From: Rhodospirillales bacterium
Lineage (GTDB): Bacteria > Pseudomonadota > Alphaproteobacteria > Acetobacterales > Acetobacteraceae
Direction: 5' to 3'
Assembly: GCA_025352665.1 (NCBI GenBank)
Contig: JANXSM010000058.1
Coordinates: 37,619-101,618, forward strand
DNA: 64,000 bases
The translations under genes were made by a program, and so were the position numbers. Shown here in pieces: positions 11,310-21,410 of this stretch; position 1 is the stretch's first letter, and every line of letters begins with the position of its first letter. The notes beneath the pieces are model-generated. The model did no database searches. It saw only the letters and a list, made by a program, of their open reading frames with translations, and was not told where the DNA came from.

Positions 11310-14300
11310 TCGGCAGCGACGGCAGGGCTTGGGTTGAAACGCAAGCGGGCGCGCTCGAAGGCCAAGTAGATCACAGGCGTGGTATACAGGGTCAGCAACT
11401 GGCTCAACAGCAGGCCGCCGACGATGGTGACGCCGAGCGGAAACCGCAGCTCAGATCCGGTGCCGTTCTCCAGCACCAGCGGCAGCGAGCCGATGAGTGC
11501 CGCCATGGTCGTCATCATGATCGGGCGGAACCGCAGCAAGCAGGCATCGCGGATTGCCTTCTCCGGGCTAGACCCGTCCTCGCGTTCGGCCTCGATGGCG
11601 AAGTCGATCATCATGATGGCGTTCTTTTTGACGATGCCCATCAGCAGCACCACGCCGACGAGGGCGACCAATGACAGATCCTGCCCCACCAGCATCAGCG
11701 CCAGCAAGGCGCCGATGCCAGCTGACGGCAGAGTCGACAGGATCGTCACCGGGTGGATGACGCTTTCGTACAGCACGCCGAGTACGATGTAGATCACGAC
11801 CATTGCGGCCAGGATCAGCCAGGGTTCGGAGGCCAGCGACTTCTGGAACTCGGCGGCATCGCCGGAATAGCTGCCGGTGATGGTGGGCGGCATGCCGATG
11901 CTGTGCTCGGCCGTGGCGACCGCCGTGACCGCATCGCCCAGCGCATAGCCGGGGGCGAGGTTGAAGCTCATGGTCGCTGCTGGGAACTGCGCCTGGTGGG
12001 TGACCACCAGAGGTGCCGTGACGCGCTCGATGGTGGCGATCGCCGACAGTGGCACTTGCACGCCGGTGTTGCTGGCGATGCGCAGTCGCGTGAGCGAATT
12101 GGGGTCGGCCTGCCACGCCGGATCCGCTTCCAGCACCACGCGATATTGGTTGGACTGCGAAAAGATGGTGGAGATCTGGCGCTGGCCGAAACTGTCGTAG
12201 AGCGCATCTTGCACCGCCTGCATGGACACGCCGAGCCGGAACGCGCTGTCGCGGTTGACCTTCACGTAGCTGCGAAAACCATCGTTCTGCTGGTCGGTCG
12301 CCACGTCCTGCAGTTGCGGCAGGGCCTTGATGGCATCGAGCAGTTTGGGCGCCCACACCGCGAGTTCGTCAGGATCGGTGTCCAGAATGGTGTACTGGAA
12401 CTGGGTGCGGCTGACGCGCGTGCTGATCTGGATGTCTTGCACCGGCTGCATGAACACGGTCAGCCCTGGAATGGCGGCAAGCTGCGGTGCCAGACGGGTG
12501 GCGATCTCGACTGCCGACGCCCGGCCACCATCGCGCGGTTTCAGCGCGATGGTGATGCGCCCGGCATTCGGCGTGGCGTTGATGCTGCCGGCGCCGACGA
12601 ACGAGGTGACACCAGCGACATCGGGGTCCTTGCTGACGATGGCAACCGCCTGCGCCTGCAGCACGTTCATGCGTGGGATTGAGACCGACTGCGCGGCCTC
12701 GGTGACGGCCACGATCACGCCGGTGTCCTGCTGGGGCAAGAAGCCCTTGGGGATCACGATATACAAGGCGACGGTGCCGATGAGCGTGCCCACGGCCACG
12801 ATCAGCACCAGGCCCTGGTGGCGCAGCGATCGGTCCAGCGTGCGCTCGTAGAAGCGCAGCATGTGGGTGAAGCCACGCTCGGTGGTGCGTGCCACCCAGT
12901 TGGGCGTTTCCTCGGCGGCCGGGCGCAGCAGGCGGCCGGCCATCATCGGGGTCAGCGTCAGCGACACCACGCCCGACACGATGACGGAGACCGAGAGCGT
13001 CACGGCGAACTCGCTGAACAGGCGGCCGACCACGCCTTCCATGAAGAGCAGGGGAATGAACACGGCGATCAGCGATACCGTAAGCGAAACGATGGTGAAG
13101 CCGATCTGGGCGGCACCCTTGTAGGCAGCGGTGAGCGGGCTGTCGCCGGCTTCGATGAAGCGCACCACGTTCTCAACCATGACGATGGCGTCGTCGACCA
13201 CGAAGCCGGTGGCGACGGTGAGCGCCATGAGGGAGAGATTGTCGAGCCCGTAGCCGAGCAAGGCCATCACGCCGAACGTGCCGACCAGGGACAGCGGCAG
13301 CGCCACCGCCGGAATGATCGTCGCCCGCCAGGAGCGCAGGAACAAGTAGATGACACCGACCACCAGCACGATGGTGAGCAGCAGCGTCGCCTCAACGTCT
13401 TTCACGCTGGCGCGGATGGTTTCGGTACGATCGGTGACGATTTCCATGCGCACCGCCGAGGGAAGCGAGCGCTGCAGGTTGGGCAGCTCTGCCTTGATGC
13501 GGTCGACCGTGGCCACGATGTTGGCGCCGGGCTGGCGCTGGATGTCGAGCACCACGGCCTGGTGGCCGTTATAGGTGGCGGCCACGCGATCGTTCTCGAG
13601 CCCGCCGACGACGGTGCCGACATCGGACAGGCGCACCGGGGCACCGTTGCGGTAGGAGATGATCAGCGAGCGATAGGCGTCCGGCGACAGGATCTGATCG
13701 TTGGCTCCCAGTGCGATCGCCTGGCGGGGCCCGTCGAAGCCGCCTTTGGCGCCGTTCACGTTGGCGGCGGCGACCGCCGTGCGCACGTCCTCCATCGAGA
13801 GATTGTACGAGGCGAGCCGTGCCGGATCGGCGCGCACGCGCACCGCCGGGCGGGCGTTGCCTTGGATGGTGACCTTGCCGACGCCGTCGATCTGGCTGAG
13901 CTTGGGCAGCAACAACGTATCCGCGGCGTCGCTCACCTTGTCGATGGTGATGGTGTCCGAGCTCAGCGCCAGTGTGACGATCGGCGCATCCGCCGGGTTC
14001 ACTTTGGCATAGACCGGCGGATACGGCAGGTTGCTCGGCAAGGTGCCGGCGGAGGCGTTGATCGCGGCTTGCACGTCCTGCGCCGCCGAGTCGATGCTGC
14101 GCGCCAGCGAGAACTGCAACGTGATCTGGCTGGTGCCCTCGGAGCTGACCGAGGTCATCGTGGTCAATCCCTGGATCTGGCCGAACTGGCGTTCCAGGGA
14201 GGCGGTGATCAGCGTCGACACCGTGTCCGGGTTGGCGCCGGGCAACTGGGTGGTGATTTGGATGGTTGGGAAATCGACCTGCGGCAAGGCGGAGACGGGC

Positions 14301-14395
14301 AGAGTGAGGAAGCCCAGGATGCCGCCCAGCAGCACGGCAAAGGCGAGCAGCGAGGTTGCGATCGGGCGCGCGATGAAGGGCGAAGAGATGCTCAC
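11306..14395 (-). CDS. mdtB: RND multidrug efflux permease, MdtB-like
   Basis: A 1029-residue RND permease starting MSISSPFIARPIATSLLAFAVLLGG. It has the same architecture as its downstream paralogue: twelve predicted membrane helices, two periplasmic porter loops, the helix-4 motif [18 protein letters not shown], and [15 protein letters not shown] near the end. It probably forms a heterotrimer with the MdtC-like subunit and is energised by the proton gradient. The start overlaps the stop of the adaptor gene (ATGA) and the end overlaps the next RND start, giving tight coupling and balanced subunit synthesis. Which paralogue is the true MdtB and which the MdtC is assigned by gene order only. 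Confidence 0.93.
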   Translation of the reverse strand: MSISSPFIARPIATSLLAFAVLLGGILGFLTLPVSALPQVDFPTIQITTQLPGANPDTVSTLITASLERQFGQIQGLTTMTSVSSEGTSQITLQFSLARSIDSAAQDVQAAINASAGTLPSNLPYPPVYAKVNPADAPIVTLALSSDTITIDKVSDAADTLLLPKLSQIDGVGKVTIQGNARPAVRVRADPARLASYNLSMEDVRTAVAAANVNGAKGGFDGPRQAIALGANDQILSPDAYRSLIISYRNGAPVRLSDVGTVVGGLENDRVAATYNGHQAVVLDIQRQPGANIVATVDRIKAELPNLQRSLPSAVRMEIVTDRTETIRASVKDVEATLLLTIVLVVGVIYLFLRSWRATIIPAVALPLSLVGTFGVMALLGYGLDNLSLMALTVATGFVVDDAIVMVENVVRFIEAGDSPLTAAYKGAAQIGFTIVSLTVSLIAVFIPLLFMEGVVGRLFSEFAVTLSVSVIVSGVVSLTLTPMMAGRLLRPAAEETPNWVARTTERGFTHMLRFYERTLDRSLRHQGLVLIVAVGTLIGTVALYIVIPKGFLPQQDTGVIVAVTEAAQSVSIPRMNVLQAQAVAIVSKDPDVAGVTSFVGAGSINATPNAGRITIALKPRDGGRASAVEIATRLAPQLAAIPGLTVFMQPVQDIQISTRVSRTQFQYTILDTDPDELAVWAPKLLDAIKALPQLQDVATDQQNDGFRSYVKVNRDSAFRLGVSMQAVQDALYDSFGQRQISTIFSQSNQYRVVLEADPAWQADPNSLTRLRIASNTGVQVPLSAIATIERVTAPLVVTHQAQFPAATMSFNLAPGYALGDAVTAVATAEHSIGMPPTITGSYSGDAAEFQKSLASEPWLILAAMVVIYIVLGVLYESVIHPVTILSTLPSAGIGALLALMLVGQDLSLVALVGVVLLMGIVKKNAIMMIDFAIEAEREDGSSPEKAIRDACLLRFRPIMMTTMAALIGSLPLVLENGTGSELRFPLGVTIVGGLLLSQLLTLYTTPVIYLAFERARLRFNPSPAVAAE

Positions 14396-15648
14396 GGGCG
14401 AGCCGGGCGCGTGCCGGTGGGCGGCACGGTCCGGCGTGGCGGCGGTGCTGTCACCGTCGGTGCGCCGGCCGGTTGCACAATGTTGACCCGCGAATTCTCG
14501 TTCAGGCGTGCGGCGCCGTCGACCACAACTTGCTCGCCCGCCGTCAAGCCGGCGGTGATGACGGACGTGTTGAGGTCTTCGTGTCCGACCGTGACCAAAC
14601 GGCGTTCAACCGCGGCATCGCCTTTCATCACCCAGATGAACGTGCCGGTTGGGCCGCGTTGTACAGCGACCGGCGGCACCGTGATGGCGGCCTTGAGCGT
14701 GTCCACCAGCAGCCGCACCGTGGTGAAGGCGCCAGGCCACAGGCGCAGGCGTGTGTTGGGGAAACTCGCCTTCAGCTTGATCGTGCCGGTGGCGGGGTCC
14801 ACCTGATTGTCGAGCACGATCAGCGTGCCGCGATCCAGCTCCTCGGTGGTGTTGTCCTGCGGCAAGGCGATCGCGAGCGGCATCGTGCCGCCCGCCCGGG
14901 CGGCTGTCATGGGATCAGGGCCGCCCGCCCGGGCGGCGGTAATGGCATCGCTCACCTGGCGCAGGCTCTGCTGTGGCAGCGTGAACACCACCGAGATCGG
15001 CTTCAGGGTGGTCAGCACCACAAGGCCCGTGGTGTCGGAGGCATGGATGATGTTGCCGGGGTCGACCAGGCGCAGCCCGGTGCGCCCATCGATCGGGGCC
15101 ACGATGCTGGTGTAGCCGAGATTGACGCGGGCGGCGTCGATCTGCGCCTGGTCGGAGGCCACCAGCGCCTCATCCTGCGCGACCTGAGAGCGGGCGGTGT
15201 CGGCCTGCTGGGCGGAGGTGTAGGCGGTGGCGGCCAGCTTGTTGTAGCGCGCCATGTCCAGCCGCGCATTGGCAAGCGTTGCCGAGTCCTGCGCCTTCTT
15301 GGCGACCGCCTGGTCGAGTGCCGCCTGATAGCTGCGCGGGTCGATCCGGGCCAGCACGTCGCCGGCCTTGACGTCCTGGCCTTCCTTGAAGTTGACCTCG
15401 ATGAGCTTGCCGTCGACCTGGGTGTGCACGGTGACGTTGGCCGAGGCCTGCACGGTGCCGAGGCCTTCGAGAAAGATCGGAACGTCCTGCACCGCGGCTG
15501 TGGCGACCACGACGGGCACCGGCAGGTTGGCCTGGTTGCGCCGGTTGGTGGCCTGCACCTGCGCGTTCGGCTGATACACTCCGAAAAAGTAATAGGCGCC
15601 GCCGCCGATGATGCCGACGAGGATGAGCAGCCAGATCAGCCGCCGCAT
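14392..15648 (-). CDS. mdtA: RND efflux periplasmic adaptor (membrane fusion protein), MdtA-like
   Basis: A 418-residue adaptor linking the RND pump to the outer-membrane channel. A single N-terminal membrane anchor (LIWLLILVGIIGGGAYYFF) is followed by a split biotinyl-lipoyl domain (QVDGKLIEVNFKEGQDVKAGDVLARIDP and YTSIVAPIDGRTGLRLVDPGN), an alpha-helical hairpin between the halves, and beta-barrel and membrane-proximal domains. An oddity is an in-frame 11-codon duplication near the beta-barrel domain: TAARAGG occurs twice, encoded by exact 18-bp copies at 14887-14904 and 14920-14937. The C terminus is Pro-rich. Its start overlaps the outer-membrane factor stop by one base. Confidence 0.93.
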   Translation of the reverse strand: MRRLIWLLILVGIIGGGAYYFFGVYQPNAQVQATNRRNQANLPVPVVVATAAVQDVPIFLEGLGTVQASANVTVHTQVDGKLIEVNFKEGQDVKAGDVLARIDPRSYQAALDQAVAKKAQDSATLANARLDMARYNKLAATAYTSAQQADTARSQVAQDEALVASDQAQIDAARVNLGYTSIVAPIDGRTGLRLVDPGNIIHASDTTGLVVLTTLKPISVVFTLPQQSLRQVSDAITAARAGGPDPMTAARAGGTMPLAIALPQDNTTEELDRGTLIVLDNQVDPATGTIKLKASFPNTRLRLWPGAFTTVRLLVDTLKAAITVPPVAVQRGPTGTFIWVMKGDAAVERRLVTVGHEDLNTSVITAGLTAGEQVVVDGAARLNENSRVNIVQPAGAPTVTAPPPRRTVPPTGTRPARP

Positions 15649-17123
15649 CAGAGCACGCCCTGCAACAGCGAGGCGGCCGGGATGGTGGTGGCACCCGTCG
15701 TCCAGCCGCCGCCGAGCGCCCTGTACAGCGCCACCAGCGCCTGGAACCGCGACAGGCGCACCTGGGTGAGGTTGTCGAGATCGTTGAACAGCGTGCTCTG
15801 GGCCTGCAGGGCGGTGACGATGTCGCTGGTTCCCGCCAGCACCTGGGCGCGGGCGATGTCGGAGGCGCGCTGGGCGACGGCCACGGCGTCGCGCTCCAGG
15901 GCTTCCTGTTCGGTGGCGTAGCGGTATTGGGTCAGAGCGTTCTCCACATCGGTGAAAGCTTGTACGACGGCCCTGCGGTAATCGGCGACCAACTCGTCGT
16001 AGCGGGCCTGATACTGGTCGTACTGGGCTGATTTAAGGCCATTGTCGAAGATCGTCTGGGTGGCGGAGGTGGCGGCCGACGTCAGCAGCGAACCGGGATT
16101 GAACAGCGTGTTCAACGCCGTGCTCTGCCAGCCGCCCGACGCGGTGAGGCTGATCTGCGGGTAGAAATTCGCCCGCGCTGCGCGGATGTTGGCGTTGGCC
16201 GCCACCAGATCGGCCTCGGCGGAGGCCACGTCCGGACGGCGCAGCAGCAGGTCCGACGGAAGGCCTGCGGTGACCTCGGGCAGATCGAGCGTGTTCAGCG
16301 TGCCAGGCGGCGCCACGATGTCCTCCGGCAGCTTGCCGGTGAGCACGCCCAAAGCATTGATCTGGGTCTGCACATTGCTGCGCAGCGCCGGGATCTGCGC
16401 GCGAAGCCCTGCGACCAGGGCGCCCTGCTGCGCCACGTCCAGCTCGCTTGCGGTGCCGACGTCGAGCCGGGCGCGGATGGCGGCCAGGATCTGTTCGGCA
16501 TCGTTGAGATTGCGCCGCGCCACGGCCAGCCGATCCTGATAGGCCAGCGCGGTGAACCAGGTGGTGGCGACCGAGGTGATCGTGGTCAGCGCCACCGTTT
16601 GCTGGTCGTAGCGGCTGAACAGGGCGTTGGCCTGGGCTGCGTCGCGCAGTGCGCGCAGCCGCCCCCACACGTCCAGTTCGTAGCTGGCGCTGAGCTGGCC
16701 GCTGTACTGGCGGCTTTCGACGGCACGCCTGCTGCTCGACACCGTGCCGTTGGATGAGACGGTGCTGCGGGTGCTGGACCCGCGTTGCCAGTCGGCCTGG
16801 GTTGTGGCGTTCACCGTTGGCAGCAGGCTGCTGCCGGAAACGCGCACCTGCGCATCTGCCTGGCGCACCCGGGCGATGGCGGCCTGGATGTCGAAACTGC
16901 CGGGATTGGCGGGGTCAGTCCCTTGCGCATCGCCGATCAGCCGATCGAGGTCGGGCGAATGGAAGCCGCGCCACCAGTCGGCGGCAGGCCACACCGGGCC
17001 CGTCGGCTGGGTTTCGCGATAGGCGGCGGGGCTGGGGGAGGCAGGACGCAGATAGGCTGGACCGAGTGAACAGCCGGCCAGCAGCGGCAGCAACAGGAGC
17101 AACCGAACGGGGGAAAGGAACAT
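15648..17123 (-). CDS. Outer-membrane efflux lipoprotein, NodT/OprM family
   Basis: A 491-residue TolC-like outer-membrane factor. The N terminus is a lipoprotein signal (LLLLPLLAGC, lipid-modified Cys at residue 18), so the protein is probably anchored in the outer membrane. Two repeats of the outer-membrane efflux domain follow, with long coiled segments and the typical motifs DLPEVTAGLPSDLLLRRPDVASAEADLVAANANI and FPQISLTASGG-like NFYPQISLTASGG. It is the first gene of the efflux operon; the promoter should lie in the 127 bp between 17124 and the next gene. I see no regulator gene beside it, so control is probably by an unlinked factor. Confidence 0.93.
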   Translation of the reverse strand: MFLSPVRLLLLLPLLAGCSLGPAYLRPASPSPAAYRETQPTGPVWPAADWWRGFHSPDLDRLIGDAQGTDPANPGSFDIQAAIARVRQADAQVRVSGSSLLPTVNATTQADWQRGSSTRSTVSSNGTVSSSRRAVESRQYSGQLSASYELDVWGRLRALRDAAQANALFSRYDQQTVALTTITSVATTWFTALAYQDRLAVARRNLNDAEQILAAIRARLDVGTASELDVAQQGALVAGLRAQIPALRSNVQTQINALGVLTGKLPEDIVAPPGTLNTLDLPEVTAGLPSDLLLRRPDVASAEADLVAANANIRAARANFYPQISLTASGGWQSTALNTLFNPGSLLTSAATSATQTIFDNGLKSAQYDQYQARYDELVADYRRAVVQAFTDVENALTQYRYATEQEALERDAVAVAQRASDIARAQVLAGTSDIVTALQAQSTLFNDLDNLTQVRLSRFQALVALYRALGGGWTTGATTIPAASLLQGVL

Positions 17124-17250
17124 GCGGGAGCGGGCGAGACGGCCCTTGTGGGACCCGGGTCGCGATATCCTTTCAGTTACAAGTCGGCGGCAGCCTGCTC
17201 ATAGCGCAGGCGACATTACGTGCGGATGACAAACCGGTTGCCGCAGGTGT

Positions 17251-18108
17251 TCATTCTGCCATGGCGAGGATCCTTTCTGCCAGTGTCAGGTGGGGTCGGT
17301 CGATCATCTTGCCATCCAGCACGAACACGCCGGCGCCGGGGTTGGCCGCGAACCCGTCGCGCACCGCCTGGGCCCAGGCGATCCGAGGCGGCTGGGGGGT
17401 GAAGGCGGCATTGACCGGTACGATCTGGTCCGGGTGGATGCACAGCTTGCCGGCGAATCCGTCGACCGCCGCCTCGCCTGCCTCGCGGGCCAGGCCCGCG
17501 GGGTTGCGCGGGTCGGGGAAGGGCGTGTCGATGGCGGGCACGCCGATGGCGGCGGCTGTCATCAGCACGGCGGCGCGGGCCACAGCCACGGCCGCGGGGT
17601 AGCTGAGGTCGGCCCGACGCGGGTCGATGCCGAGATCGGCGGACAGGTCCTCGGCGCCGAAGCACAACGCGACGACGCGGCGGTGAAACTGCACGATGCC
17701 CGGCAGCGCCAGCACCGAGGCCGCGGTTTCGGTGACGATGGGCATGACCAGAATGCTGCCGACGGGAAGGCCTGCCGCCGTCTCCAGCGCCTCCAGATGA
17801 TGGTCGATGGCGATAAGATCGGCGGCACCGCGGCATTTCGGCAGCATGATCGCAGCGGGGCGGCCGGGCACCACGGCTGCAAGATCGGCCAGATACCATG
17901 GCGTTTCCGCCGGATTGACCCGCACGATCACGCCTGGGCGGACGAGGCCGGGCAGAAGGGCCGCAGTCATGGCGCGGGCGGTGTCCTTGGCGCTGGGAGC
18001 GACCGAATCCTCGAGGTCGAGGATGACGGCATCGGCCGCCGAGGCGAGCGCCTTCGCAGCCTTGCGGGCGGAATCGCCGGGGGCGAACAGCGGGCTGCGC
18101 AATTTCAT
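17251..18108 (-). CDS. HpcH/HpaI (CitE-like) CoA-ester lyase
   Basis: A 285-residue TIM-barrel protein of the citrate lyase beta-subunit-like family. [13 protein letters not shown] is the usual N terminus; [11 protein letters not shown] supplies an acidic metal-ligand region near residues 29-39, [12 protein letters not shown] a conserved Lys strand, and [14 protein letters not shown] another metal-binding acidic segment. Such enzymes cleave malyl-, methylmalyl- or citramalyl-CoA to acyl-CoA plus glyoxylate or pyruvate in a Mg-dependent reaction. Its start overlaps the MaoC gene stop (ATGA). The lyase plus hydratase pair suggests hydration of an unsaturated dicarboxylyl-CoA followed by cleavage, as in itaconate or mesaconate degradation. 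That pathway is inference. Confidence 0.9.
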   Translation of the reverse strand: MKLRSPLFAPGDSARKAAKALASAADAVILDLEDSVAPSAKDTARAMTAALLPGLVRPGVIVRVNPAETPWYLADLAAVVPGRPAAIMLPKCRGAADLIAIDHHLEALETAAGLPVGSILVMPIVTETAASVLALPGIVQFHRRVVALCFGAEDLSADLGIDPRRADLSYPAAVAVARAAVLMTAAAIGVPAIDTPFPDPRNPAGLAREAGEAAVDGFAGKLCIHPDQIVPVNAAFTPQPPRIAWAQAVRDGFAANPGAGVFVLDGKMIDRPHLTLAERILAMAE

Positions 18109-18584
18109 GGCTTGTCTCCGTTGGGCCGCCGCAGCATCAGCGCCGAGCGGTCGCAGCGCGCGACGACCTCGTGGCGCTGGTTGGTGGCGGTATGGCGGAA
18201 AACCACGATCCCCGCACCAGGGCGCGAGCGGCTGGGCCGGGCCGACACCACCAGGGTTTTGGTGGAGATGGTGTCGCCGGCGAACACCGGGGCGGGGAAC
18301 ACCGTTTCGGTCATGCCGAGATTGGCCACCGTGGTGCCCATGGTGAGGTTGTGCACGGACATGCCGATCATCAGCCCGAGTGTGAACAGCGAGTTCACCA
18401 GTGGCTTGCCGAATTCGGTGCCGGCGGCGAATTCAGCATCCAGATGCAGCTTCTGCACGTTCATCGTGAGCGAGCAGAAGAACACGTTGTCGGCCTCGGT
18501 GACGGTGCGCGTCCACTCTGCGTCGACCTCCAAACCCTCCACCAGCTCCTCGAACCAAAGGCCGGGCATGATGGTTTTCTCCAT
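18105..18584 (-). CDS. MaoC-family acyl-CoA dehydratase
   Basis: A 159-residue single hot-dog-domain hydratase. The segment [25 protein letters not shown] near residues 26-50 corresponds to the catalytic Asp and His loop of (R)-specific hydratases (D-x4-H type, here with an altered spacing), followed by [20 protein letters not shown] and [13 protein letters not shown]. Relatives hydrate enoyl-CoA, mesaconyl-CoA or itaconyl-CoA. It is coupled by a 4-bp overlap to the CitE-like lyase, supporting consecutive reactions. It is divergent from livG, with an 86-bp gap that must contain both promoters. Confidence 0.87.
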   Translation of the reverse strand: MEKTIMPGLWFEELVEGLEVDAEWTRTVTEADNVFFCSLTMNVQKLHLDAEFAAGTEFGKPLVNSLFTLGLMIGMSVHNLTMGTTVANLGMTETVFPAPVFAGDTISTKTLVVSARPSRSRPGAGIVVFRHTATNQRHEVVARCDRSALMLRRPNGDKP

Positions 18585-18670
18585 TCTCTGGTGTTTTCGG
18601 GAAACAATCTTGCGTAGCCCTGTGCGATATGCAAATCAGGTCTCATTATAAACAGAGGGAGACGTCCGGG

Positions 18671-19415
18671 GTGACATCCACCATCCTGGAGACCACGGGT
18701 CTTTCGCGCGAGTTCCGCGGGTTTGTCGCTGTCAACAGCGTTGATCTCAAGGTGCAGACCGGCACGATCCATGCGCTCATCGGCCCGAACGGGGCCGGCA
18801 AGACCACCTGCTTCAACCTTCTGACCAAGTTCCTTTCGCCCACGCGGGGCACGATCAGCTTCAAGGGACGCGACATCACCGGCCTGAAGCCGGCAGAGGT
18901 GGCGCGGCTGGGATTGATCCGCAGCTTCCAGATTTCCGCGGTGTTCGGCCATATGACCGCACTTGAAAACGTGCGCGTGGCGTTGCAGCGGGCGAGGGGT
19001 ACGAGCTTCGACTTCTGGCGGTCTGACGAACTGCTGCACCAGTACAACGAGCGGGCGCGGGCGCTGCTGGAGGACGTGGGGCTGACCGAATTCGTCGACA
19101 CCCAGGCGAGCCAGCTCTCATACGGCCGCAAGCGGGCGCTCGAGATCGCCACCACGCTGGCGCTCGACCCCGAGATGATGCTGCTCGACGAGCCGACGGC
19201 GGGCATGACCCATGACGACGTGGAGCGGGTGGTGGCGCTGATCCGGCGGATCCGCACGGGCCGTACCATTCTTATGGTGGAACATAACCTGTCGGTGGTC
19301 GAAGGGCTGTGCGACACCATCACCGTGCTCACCCGCGGCCGGATATTGGCGGAGGGCGACTACGCCACGGTGTCGCGCAATCCCGAAGTTGTGGCAGCCT
19401 ATCTGGGACATTTCG

Positions 19416-19423
<8 letters not shown>
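18671..19423 (+). CDS. livG: Branched-chain amino acid-type ABC transporter ATPase (LivG)
   Basis: A 250-residue ATPase. I choose GTG 18671 (MTSTILETTGLSREF) because GAGGGAGA lies eight bases upstream; an ATG at 18629 would add 14 unrelated residues. Walker A GPNGAGKTT, a Q-loop in RSFQISAVFGHMT, signature LSYGRKRALEIA, Walker B MMLLDEPTAGM and H-loop MVEHNLSVV are all present. The LSYG signature and AGM after Walker B are typical of LivG/UrtD. It is the first gene of a six-gene operon (LivG, LivF, two binding proteins, LivH, LivM). The stop overlaps the livF start. Confidence 0.92.
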
Positions 19424-20123
<700 letters not shown>

Positions 20124-20164
20124 ACTGGTGTGTCCAACCGACGTAGAACAAGGGAAAACGTGAG

Positions 20165-21379
20165 ATGCAGATCGATCGCCGCACACTGCTCGCAACAGCC
20201 ACCCTGGCTGGCATCCCCCTGGGCGCCCGTGCGCAAGCACCCTCGCTCAAGATCGGCGTGCTTACCGATCTGTCGGGCCCGTACAAGGACCTCGCCGGCC
20301 CGGTCGCCGTTTCCTGTGTCACCCAGGCCCTGGAGGATTTCGGGGTGTCTGGCAAAGGCATGAAGGTCGATGTGATCTCGGCCGATCATCAGAACAAACC
20401 CGATGTCGGCGCGGGCATCGCACGACAATGGTTTGATCGCGACGGTGTTGATCTCATCGTCGAAGTCGCCAATTCCGGCGTGGCGCTGGCGGTGGCCGGC
20501 GTCGCGAAGGAAAAGAACAAGGTCTATATCAATTCCGGGGCGGCAACCTCCGACCTTACCGGCGAGATGTGCAACGCCAACACCATCCACTGGGCCTACG
20601 ACACCTACATGCTGGCCAAGTCGACCGGCGGTGCTTTGGCCAGGGCGGGCGGCGACAGCTGGTTCTTCATCACCGCCGACTACGCGTTCGGCAAGGCGCT
20701 GCAGCGCGACACCACCGGCTTCGTGGAGGCCAACAAGGGCCGCGTGGTCGGCTCCGTTGCCTATCCATTCCCGGGCACCACCGATTTCTCATCGTTGCTG
20801 CTGCAGGCGCAGGCTTCCGGCGCCAAGGTGGTCGGACTGTGCAATGCCGGCACAGACACGATCAACTCGATCAAGCAGGCCAAGGAATTCGGACTGACGC
20901 AGACCATCGCCGGCCTGCTGCTGTTCATCTCGGACGTGCATTCGCTTGGCCTCGATGTGGCACAGGGCATTGCGGTGACCGACAGCTTCTATTGGGATGC
21001 CAACGCCCGCACCCGCGCCTTTTCCGAGCGGTTGAAGCCGAAGGCGCCCAACGTGCGCGCGACGATGGTGCAGGCGGGGGTGTATTCCTCGGTGCTGCAT
21101 TACCTCAAGGTCGCAGCACAGGCCGGCGTTCCCACCATGAAGGGCAGCGGCATCGACGTGGTCGACAGGATGAAGGCGATGCCGACGGATGACGACTGCT
21201 TCGGCCCCGGTTCGATCCGGATCGACGGCCGCAAGATCCACCCAAGTTATCTATGGAGCATCAAGAAGCCTTCCGAGAGCAAGGGTCCTTGGGATTACTA
21301 CAAGCTGGTTGCCACCACGCCAGCCGACGAGGCATTCCGCCCGCTCAGCGCCGGCCATTGCAGCCTTGTGAAATCGTAA
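20165..21379 (+). CDS. ABC transporter substrate-binding protein (Liv/amide type), copy 1
   Basis: A 404-residue periplasmic type I binding protein. The N terminus MQIDRRTLLATATLAGIPLGARAQA is a twin-arginine-like signal peptide with cleavage after ARA. The mature protein begins with the family strand LKIGVLTDLSGPYKDLAG and shows KVDVISADHQNKPDVGAGIARQW and FFITADYAFGKALQRDT. It should deliver a small ligand to LivHM. The next gene is a close paralogue, with large stretches matching nearly residue for residue (DHQNKPDVGAG, SYLW/FEVKKPSESKG), pointing to tandem duplication. RBS AAGGGAAAACG precedes the ATG. Confidence 0.92.
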   Translation: MQIDRRTLLATATLAGIPLGARAQAPSLKIGVLTDLSGPYKDLAGPVAVSCVTQALEDFGVSGKGMKVDVISADHQNKPDVGAGIARQWFDRDGVDLIVEVANSGVALAVAGVAKEKNKVYINSGAATSDLTGEMCNANTIHWAYDTYMLAKSTGGALARAGGDSWFFITADYAFGKALQRDTTGFVEANKGRVVGSVAYPFPGTTDFSSLLLQAQASGAKVVGLCNAGTDTINSIKQAKEFGLTQTIAGLLLFISDVHSLGLDVAQGIAVTDSFYWDANARTRAFSERLKPKAPNVRATMVQAGVYSSVLHYLKVAAQAGVPTMKGSGIDVVDRMKAMPTDDDCFGPGSIRIDGRKIHPSYLWSIKKPSESKGPWDYYKLVATTPADEAFRPLSAGHCSLVKS

Positions 21380-21410
21380 CAAAAACCACCTGAAAACAGG
21401 GGAATAATCT

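Noticed and set aside
12818..14806. 662-codon plus-strand frame opposite the RND gene
   Set aside because: Gly/His/Arg/Asp/Gln-rich antisense frame with no family features.
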